A DNA stretch of 64,000 nucleotides from Ferrovibrio sp046294345 (lineage in GTDB: Bacteria > Pseudomonadota > Alphaproteobacteria > Ferrovibrionales > Ferrovibrionaceae): positions 52,634 to 116,633 of the forward strand of contig JBKBJT010000006.1 in the NCBI GenBank assembly GCA_046294345.1, read 5' to 3'. Below the pieces are notes generated by a model that was given only the letters and a program-made list of their open reading frames with translations, was not told the DNA's origin and ran no database searches. This document shows, in pieces, positions 58,172 through 64,000 of this stretch (the first letter of the stretch is position 1; each line of letters begins with the position of its first letter). The position numbers and the translations under genes were made by a program.

Positions 58172-60267
58172 CGGCTCTCGCGCCGCCACATCAGCAGCAA
58201 AGCGGCCAGTAGGGCGGCGAGCAGCGCCAGGGGCAGCACTAGTGGCGTGATGCTCAGTCCGGTCACCACATAATCGTTCTGGCGGTATAGGCCCAGCCAG
58301 TTGCGACCGCCGGCCTCGCGGGCGGCGGTGCGGGTCGGTTTGTCGATCATGCGGATGTCGGGCATGCCGTCGCGCAGCCAGCGCAGGCTGCCATTGCTGG
58401 CGTCAGTCAGGGGTTTGAGCAATGCTGGCGTGGCGCGTGGATCGGCGAACTCGCGCGGATTGATCGCGCCGACGGTGGCCACGGTTTCCTTCTCGCCGTC
58501 ACGCACGCGATAGATGCCGGGCTGGTCGACGCTCAGCGCGTTGCTGGCCAGGCCATCGCCGCGTTCTTCCAGCATCAGCTGGGTTTCGCTGCCATCGGGC
58601 CGCGTGACCGTGACCGGCTCGCGGCTTTCCTTCAGGCTGCGGCGTTCCACTTCGATGCGATTGCCCCGTGCCTCGGCACGCAGGGCCTCTTCCTCCAGAT
58701 CGGGTTCCTTCATCAGCCAGTGCGCCAACCGGCGCAGCAACTCGCCCTGCGGTCCGCCGGTCTCGAAGCCACGCGACCACAGCCAGACGTGATCGGAATA
58801 GAACTGTGCCACGCGGCCTTTCTCGATCCGGTCCAGCACCAGCAACGGTTCGCGGTTCGGGGTTTCCAGCAGGCTGTAGCCGCGCGCCACATCAACATTA
58901 ACGACACGGAACCAGCGGCTCCATGTCGGCTGGCCGTTTTCGCCCACCGAACCGGGCAGGCCGGCCGTGACCGGATGGCGCTTGCCGGTGGCGCTCAGTT
59001 GCGGCGTGAAGGGCTCGGTGCGCACCGTGCCGGCCGGCCGGCCGGGGAAGATATCGGCCAGCGGCGTGCGGTAAATGCTGAGCGGTGTGGCGTAGGCCGG
59101 GCCCGACACTTCGAGGAAGGCGCCGCCGCGTTCGACATACCTGGCGATATTCTCGTAATACGACGTCGGCAGGATGCCGCGCCGCCGGTAGCGGTCGAAG
59201 ATGATCAGGTCGAAATCATATAGCTTGATCTCGAACAGCTCGCGGATCGGGAAGGCGATCAGCGACAGTTCGCGGATCGGCGTGCCGTCCTGTTTGTCCG
59301 GCGGCCTAAGAATAGTGAAATGCACCAGATCGACGTTCGGATCGGCCTTCAGCAGGTTGCGCCAGACGCGTTCGCCCGCATGCACCTCGCCGGTGACCAG
59401 CAGCACGCGCAGGCGATCACGCACGCCGTTCACCGACAGCGCCACGCGGTTGTTCAGCGGCGTCAGTTCGCCCGGCACCGGCAGCACTTCGAATTCCAGC
59501 AGGCTGCGCCCGGCGCGCGGCAGCTTGAACGGTACCGTGATGTCGCGTCCGACCGGTACGGAGAGGGTGCGTTCGCCGGCTTCCTGCTGGCGGAAGCGTA
59601 ATTGCGCCATCTCGTTCAGTGCTGCGCCGGTATCATCAACCCGCAGGGTGACATTCAGATCCTGGTTGACCATGCCGAACGTGGGCGCATTGCGCACCAC
59701 CAGCCGGCGGTCGCGTTCATCGGGGCGGCCGGTCAGCAGCACATGCACCGGCGCGCCGGTCACGTCCTGCGCCGCGGCGATCTCGGGCAGGTCATGCACC
59801 TGGCCGTCGGTGACCAGGATGCTGCCGGCCAGGCGATGGCGCGGCAGGTCGCTCAAGGCCAGGGTCAGGGCCGAGAACAGGCGCGTACCTTCGTCGCGGT
59901 CGGCATTCTCCGCCGCCGGTTTGCCGCCGCGCACATAGCGCACTTCCAGATTCTCGATGGCGCCGAGCTTTTCGCGCAGAGCGGCTTCGGCCTGTTCGGC
60001 CTGCTGGCGGCGGTCGCCGATCCCCTGGCTCAGGCTTTCATCCACCACCACCACGGCGATGTCGGGCAGCGTGGCGCGTTCTTCGCGCCGGGCCACCGGA
60101 TTGGCCAGCGCACCCAGCACCAGCAGGGCCACCAGGCTGCGCAGAAGGGTGCCCCGTGCGCCGCGCCACAGGCCCATGCCGGTCAGCAGCAGCGCCACCA
60201 CGGCACAGGCCAGCAGCAGCGGCCAGGGCACCAGCGGGGCGAAATCGAAGGTAAGAGCGCTGTTCAT
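58168..60267 (-). CDS. membrane protein with glutamine-amidotransferase-like domain (moxR cluster)
   Basis: A 699-residue inner-membrane protein: two N-terminal helices (about 12-55), a middle Rossmann/vWA-like region (PDIAVVVVDESLSQGIGDRRQQ in part), a GATase1-like domain at about 340-480 (YDFDLIIFDRYRRRGILP, GGAFLEVSGPAYATP) and a C-terminal helix ending LLMWRRESR. In alphaproteobacteria this protein closes the run moxR, DUF58, DUF4159; the set is thought to build or check an envelope metalloprotein, but its task is unproven. Five bases separate it from the DUF4159 gene. Confidence 0.82.
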   Translation of the reverse strand: MNSALTFDFAPLVPWPLLLACAVVALLLTGMGLWRGARGTLLRSLVALLVLGALANPVARREERATLPDIAVVVVDESLSQGIGDRRQQAEQAEAALREKLGAIENLEVRYVRGGKPAAENADRDEGTRLFSALTLALSDLPRHRLAGSILVTDGQVHDLPEIAAAQDVTGAPVHVLLTGRPDERDRRLVVRNAPTFGMVNQDLNVTLRVDDTGAALNEMAQLRFRQQEAGERTLSVPVGRDITVPFKLPRAGRSLLEFEVLPVPGELTPLNNRVALSVNGVRDRLRVLLVTGEVHAGERVWRNLLKADPNVDLVHFTILRPPDKQDGTPIRELSLIAFPIRELFEIKLYDFDLIIFDRYRRRGILPTSYYENIARYVERGGAFLEVSGPAYATPLSIYRTPLADIFPGRPAGTVRTEPFTPQLSATGKRHPVTAGLPGSVGENGQPTWSRWFRVVNVDVARGYSLLETPNREPLLVLDRIEKGRVAQFYSDHVWLWSRGFETGGPQGELLRRLAHWLMKEPDLEEEALRAEARGNRIEVERRSLKESREPVTVTRPDGSETQLMLEERGDGLASNALSVDQPGIYRVRDGEKETVATVGAINPREFADPRATPALLKPLTDASNGSLRWLRDGMPDIRMIDKPTRTAAREAGGRNWLGLYRQNDYVVTGLSITPLVLPLALLAALLAALLLMWRRESR

Positions 60268-60272
60268 GCTGG

Positions 60273-63047
60273 TTAGTTACCCAGCCTTTCGAGCAGGGCG
60301 GGCACATGCACCTGGTCGGCCTTGTAATTGCCGGTCAGCGTGTAGATCAGCAGGTTCACGCCGAAACGGTAGGCATATTCGCGCTGCCGCGGGTTGTTCG
60401 GCACGGTGACGGCCAGCGGCCGGCCATTCGCATCGATCGCCCAGGCGGCAGCGAAATCATGGCTGCCGATCACGATGGAAGTGACGCCATCCTTGTCGCC
60501 GCCGGGATTGCGCTCCACCCACAGCGTGCCGCCGCTGTAGCGGCCTGGGAAATCCTGCATCAGGTAGAACGCCTTGGTCAGCACGTGATCGTCAGGTACC
60601 GGCATCAACGGCGGGATGTCGAGTTTGCCCAGCAACTGCCGCAGCTTCTCGGTATTCGGGCTGGCTGCCGTACCGCTCAGGCCCATTGCCTGGTCGCGCG
60701 TGTCGAACAGGATCAGGCCGCCGGTTTTCATAAATTGGTCCAGCCGGCGCAGGGCGGCATCGGAAAGCTGCGGCTGGGCCGGGCTGATCGGCCAGTAGAG
60801 GAACGGCAGCAGCGAAATGTCGTCGGCTTCCAGATTGACGCCAAGCGGTTCGGCCGCCTCGATCGAGGTGCGGCGATACATCACCTCGGTCAGGCCATAG
60901 AGGCCGGCGCGGCTCATCTGGTCGATATCGGCCTGACCGGTGACCACATAGGCCAGCCGCAGGTCGAGCGAGGCCTTCAGTGCGAATTCATCCCCGGCAG
61001 ACAATGTGCTGCGGCGCGGCTGGGCTTCCGCGCCGGCAGCGAGCAAGGCGGCGGACAGCATGGCCAGCAGCAGAGCGGCAGCGGTCGCCGGCCGGCGCAG
61101 GCGCGGCAGCAGGCCACGCAGGGCCAGGCCGATCAGCCAGTCGGCCAGGAACAGCAGCAGGGCAGCCGTGAGCAGCCACGGCAGCAGGCGTGTTTCGCGG
61201 CTGCTCTGGTCGAGATTCAGCAGGGTCACATCGGCGGGCCAGCGGTCGATGGCGCGCAGGACTGTACCGGCATGCACGGCGTTGAGTGCCTGACGGCTGT
61301 CGAGACGGCCGTACCAGCCCGGCGGATGGCGCGGGCCGGGTTGAATGGATGCCAGGGCCTGGGCGGGCAGAGGCTGCACGACGGGGCCGGGTTCGACAGA
61401 ACGGCCGAAGCCGTCCAGCATGGTCAGCGGCGGCAGCGGCAGGCCGGCGGTTTCGCCGCTGCCGGCGACGCCCTGCGACAGGTCGATCACCTTGCGCAAC
61501 ATGTCGACGTAGAAGCCGCTCAATGCCAGGTCCGACCACAGGGTATTGGCCGAGGTATGCACCAGGATCAGCCAGCCCTTGCCGCGCTGGGCGGCGGTGA
61601 CCAGCGGCGTGCCATCTTCCAGCCGCAGCCACGTCTTGTCGCCCAGTTGCGGCTCAGGCTCAGCCAGAACCTGGCGACTGACGCTCACCTCGCCGGCGCC
61701 GCTCAGGCCATGGAAGGGGCTGGTCTCAGGCGTGGGTCCCAGGCGCTGCGGCTGCGACCACGACAGTGCGCCGCCCAGTTGCCGTGCGCCCTGGCGCAGG
61801 CGCACCGGCAGCAGGTCGTCGGTGGCTTCCGCCATGCGCGGCCCGGCAAAGCGCAGAAGCACGCCGCCTTTTTCCACCCATTCCGCCAGCTGCCGGCCTT
61901 CGCCGCCCACCAGCTGCGCCACATCGGCCATGACGATCACGGCAAGCTCGCGCTGCAACAATTCGGAGACAGGCGCATTGCGCAACTCGGCATAGGGATT
62001 GAGGGCGCGTTCCAGGTAGAACAGATCACCCAGCAGCGGCTGGCGTGTTTCCACCGCCCCGCCCGAAACCAGGCCGACCGGCCGGCGGCGCCAGCGGTCG
62101 TCCAGCAATTGCACCGTGCCGGCGGCTGGCTGCTCCTCGATTTCAAGCCGCGAGAGCTGATTGCGCAATTCGCTCGGCAGGTCGAGCTTCAGCACCGCCG
62201 TCTCGGCGCCAGGCGCGAAGGATACGATTTCACGGGCGAGGATGCGGCCCTGATCGGTTGCCGCCCGCAGGGTCACGCTGCGCGTACCATTGGCGCCTGC
62301 CGGGCGGCGGATGGTGACGGTATCGCCCTGCGCGCTCACCGCAGGCGGCAGCAGGGTGAGCGAAAGATCCTCGCGTCCGGTGTCGATCACGCTGAGCGGG
62401 CCCAGCCGCAGCAGCCATTCCGCCAGCGTATATGCGGCCTCGCCCGACTCATCCTCGCGCAGGCCATCGCTAAGCCAGATGGTTTCGGCATTTTCCGGCG
62501 GGCGGGCCTGATTGAGCGCCTGCATGGCGGCAGTACGGTCGCTCGGCCAGGCCTTGGGCTGCAGGGCGGCGACGACGGGGCGCAGATCGCCGGCCGGCAT
62601 CAGCTGCCCGGGCTGGATGGGTTCTCCGCTGGCAGGCGCGGCGGTGGTCAGCAGCAGCGCGGCGCGGCCGTCTCGCTGGGCGCTTTCAAGAACGGCATCG
62701 GCGCGGGTCAGGCGCTCACGCCAGCGCGGCGTGGCGGTCCAGCCATCGTCGATCACCAGAACCAGCGGGCGGTCGCCGTTCTGGCTGGTCTGCGGGTTCA
62801 GGACCGGCTCGGCCAGGGCAAGAATCACCAAGGCGGCGATCAGCAGGCGAAGCAGCAGCAGCCACAGCGGCGTATGCGCCGGCGTCTCTTCCTTTGGCTT
62901 CAGCAGCAGGAGCAGGCGCAGGGGCGGGAAGGTCACCTGCTTGGGCGTCGGCGGCGTGATGCGCAGCAACCACCAGAGGATCGGCAGGCTGAGCAGCGCA
63001 ATCAGCGCCAGCGGGGTCGCGAATGCCAGGCTGCCCAGCGCCAGCAT
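60273..63047 (-). CDS. BatA-like/DUF4159 membrane protein (moxR cluster)
   Basis: A 924-residue protein. The N-terminus is the BatA-like two-helix region with FATPLALIALLSLPILWWLLR and FPPLRLLLLLKP (aerotolerance-type). A vWA-like core follows (LVLVIDDGWTATPRWRERL) and the C-terminal part is DUF4159: DEFALKASLDLRLAYVVTGQAD, LFDTRDQAMGL, PDDHVLTKAFYLMQDFPGRY and a GSHDFAAAW segment (about 680-924). Partner of DUF58 and MoxR in a proposed chaperone-like system. Starts 2 bases after the DUF58 stop. Confidence 0.87.
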   Translation of the reverse strand: MLALGSLAFATPLALIALLSLPILWWLLRITPPTPKQVTFPPLRLLLLLKPKEETPAHTPLWLLLLRLLIAALVILALAEPVLNPQTSQNGDRPLVLVIDDGWTATPRWRERLTRADAVLESAQRDGRAALLLTTAAPASGEPIQPGQLMPAGDLRPVVAALQPKAWPSDRTAAMQALNQARPPENAETIWLSDGLREDESGEAAYTLAEWLLRLGPLSVIDTGREDLSLTLLPPAVSAQGDTVTIRRPAGANGTRSVTLRAATDQGRILAREIVSFAPGAETAVLKLDLPSELRNQLSRLEIEEQPAAGTVQLLDDRWRRRPVGLVSGGAVETRQPLLGDLFYLERALNPYAELRNAPVSELLQRELAVIVMADVAQLVGGEGRQLAEWVEKGGVLLRFAGPRMAEATDDLLPVRLRQGARQLGGALSWSQPQRLGPTPETSPFHGLSGAGEVSVSRQVLAEPEPQLGDKTWLRLEDGTPLVTAAQRGKGWLILVHTSANTLWSDLALSGFYVDMLRKVIDLSQGVAGSGETAGLPLPPLTMLDGFGRSVEPGPVVQPLPAQALASIQPGPRHPPGWYGRLDSRQALNAVHAGTVLRAIDRWPADVTLLNLDQSSRETRLLPWLLTAALLLFLADWLIGLALRGLLPRLRRPATAAALLLAMLSAALLAAGAEAQPRRSTLSAGDEFALKASLDLRLAYVVTGQADIDQMSRAGLYGLTEVMYRRTSIEAAEPLGVNLEADDISLLPFLYWPISPAQPQLSDAALRRLDQFMKTGGLILFDTRDQAMGLSGTAASPNTEKLRQLLGKLDIPPLMPVPDDHVLTKAFYLMQDFPGRYSGGTLWVERNPGGDKDGVTSIVIGSHDFAAAWAIDANGRPLAVTVPNNPRQREYAYRFGVNLLIYTLTGNYKADQVHVPALLERLGN

Positions 63048-63049
63048 GG

Positions 63050-63976
63050 TCAGCGTCCTCCGGCAGGCCCGAGGGCGCGTTCGCCCTGCAGGGCCTGATA
63101 CAGTGCCAGAAGGGCGGTTTGCGGCGTCCTGTCGGTGCGATGCTTGAAGTGCCGCCAGCCCAGCCTGCGGCAGACTTCGGCCAGTTCATGCTGATGGGCG
63201 GCGAAGCTGCTGCGCCATTCCTCGGCCAGCGATTCGGCACGTGGCGCCAGCATGGGGCTCTCCCCTTCCAGTCCCAGGAAGCGGGTACGGCCACTGTACG
63301 GGAAATCCTCCTCGGCGGGATCCACCAGCCGCAGCAAGGTGCCGCGCACACCCATATCGGCAATCGCGCGCAGACGGCCGGCGATCTCGGGCACCGGATA
63401 GAGGAAGTCGCCGATCAGCACCACATGGGCATACCGGGGCAGCGGCTGTACCGGCGGCAGGCTGGCTTCGGCGGTTTCGAAGCGCGAGCGGATCAGGCGT
63501 TCGGCGATCCGTTCCAGCACCAGCCGCCCGGCCGTGGGACGCTGGGGATGGCCAAGCAGGGCGACACGTTCGCCGCCACGCAGCAGAAGGCTGGCCAATG
63601 CCAGCAGCAGCAGATCGCCCCGCTCGTCCTTCTGTTCCATGCCCTGAGGCGATTTCCAGCGCATGGATGGCGAAGGGTCGCGCCATAACCAGACGCTTTC
63701 GGCAGCCTCCCATTCGTTTTCCCGGATGAAGGCGTGGCTGCGTTTGGCACTCTGGCGCCAGTCGATGCGAGTGATGGCATCGCCGGGGCTGTAGCGGCGG
63801 AACTGCCAGAAGGCATCGCCGGGACCGACGCGACGGCGGCCATGGACGCCCTGTTCGACGGTGGCGGCGACCCGTTCGGCGGCAACCAGCAGGGGCGGCA
63901 GGAATGCGGCAAAGTGTTCGGCGCGCTGGCGCCGGGCATTCGCTTGTGCTGCCCCGGCCGCTGCCGTCTGGTTCAT
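63050..63976 (-). CDS. DUF58 (vWA-like) protein of the moxR cluster
   Basis: A 308-residue soluble protein. The DUF58 block is RRRVGPGDAFWQFRRYSPGDAITRIDWRQSAKRSHAFIRENEWE (in part: PGDAITRIDWRQSAK is its signature), followed by a vWA-type fold with DPSPSMRW (metal-ion-site-like) and VVLIGDFLYPVPEI. Works with the MoxR ATPase, probably in protein maturation at the membrane. Its ATG overlaps the stop of the upstream gene (ATGA at 63973-63976). Confidence 0.93.
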   Translation of the reverse strand: MNQTAAAGAAQANARRQRAEHFAAFLPPLLVAAERVAATVEQGVHGRRRVGPGDAFWQFRRYSPGDAITRIDWRQSAKRSHAFIRENEWEAAESVWLWRDPSPSMRWKSPQGMEQKDERGDLLLLALASLLLRGGERVALLGHPQRPTAGRLVLERIAERLIRSRFETAEASLPPVQPLPRYAHVVLIGDFLYPVPEIAGRLRAIADMGVRGTLLRLVDPAEEDFPYSGRTRFLGLEGESPMLAPRAESLAEEWRSSFAAHQHELAEVCRRLGWRHFKHRTDRTPQTALLALYQALQGERALGPAGGR

Positions 63977-64000
63977 CGCAGCGGTTCGGTCAGCTTGGCG
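63973..64000 (-). CDS. 3' end of an upstream gene, probably moxR (partial)
   Basis: The last codons of a minus-strand frame read AKLTEPLR before a TGA that overlaps the DUF58 start by four bases. In this cluster the preceding gene is the MoxR AAA+ ATPase, so this is most likely its C-terminus; only nine codons are inside the window, so the name rests on position. Confidence 0.45.

Noticed and set aside
60306..63098. A 930-codon plus-strand frame opposite the DUF4159 gene
   Set aside because: Low-complexity Gln/Arg/Gly/Ala composition, no start context, and full overlap with a well-supported gene of the moxR cluster.

Overview
The window looks like chromosomal DNA of a free-living, high-G+C alphaproteobacterium, probably near the Rhodospirillales. 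This rests on the block rnd, KpsF/KdsD, lptC, lptA, lptB, rpoN, hpf, ptsN, on the Hsp20 plus DUF1150 pair, on the moxR/DUF58/DUF4159 cluster whose end closes the window, and on the many TRAP-type transport genes. Coding is dense on both strands. I see no rRNA, insertion sequence, prophage or CRISPR array, and one tRNA (Leu-CAG). Genus is not assigned.

Layout. 1-2.2 kb: a GGDEF diguanylate cyclase followed by a helically phased 10-bp repeat array and a likely terminator, a TfoX-N protein with a histone-H1-like tail, and two small unknowns. 2.3-9.2 kb: housekeeping and metabolic genes (M17 aminopeptidase, GST, an orphan TAXI receptor, SemiSWEET, HIT protein, RlmI-like methyltransferase, aminotransferase, VOC protein). 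9.2-10.8 kb: an EamA exporter divergent from an Lrp-type regulator. 11-15.5 kb: two envelope genes resembling the ndvB/ndvC pair for cyclic beta-(1,3),(1,6)-glucans. 15.5-19.1 kb: a complete TAXI-TRAP transporter with its DUF1850 partner. 19.1-22.4 kb: an orphan molybdenum hydroxylase large subunit and a second EamA transporter.

22.4-34.7 kb is a catabolic region: acetoacetyl-CoA synthetase, a cupin, SMP-30 lactonase, a DctPQM TRAP importer, a GntR/FCD regulator, a metal-dependent cyclase/hydrolase, an FAH-family enzyme, a second SMP-30 lactonase and an FAD oxidase. Together they suggest uptake and ring-opening or hydrolytic breakdown of a carboxylated substrate ending in acetoacetate-type products; the substrate cannot be read from sequence. 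A two-gene, markedly AT-richer cassette (about 31.55-32.68 kb) is wedged between two convergent genes of this region and is the best candidate here for a little-described, laterally acquired system.

34.8-43.3 kb: PAS protein, tRNA-Leu, then the LPS-transport/sigma-54/nitrogen-PTS operon, preceded by a near-consensus sigma-54 promoter sequence, with a carbonic anhydrase placed between rpoN and a short hpf. 43.3-48.2 kb: a heat-shock Hsp20-DUF1150 pair with a ROSE-like RNA thermometer leader, a 3-hydroxyacyl-CoA dehydrogenase, a SRPBCC-DUF5939-class III nucleotidyl cyclase and a lipoprotein. 48.3-57.8 kb: an orphan histidine kinase, a flavin disulfide reductase with a TVP38 membrane protein, a large MscS channel, pirin and WrbA divergent from a LysR regulator, and a GNAT acetyltransferase. 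57.8-64 kb: an unknown small protein, then a tail-to-head run of GATase-like, DUF4159 and DUF58 proteins, with the last codons of an upstream gene (probably moxR) at the edge.
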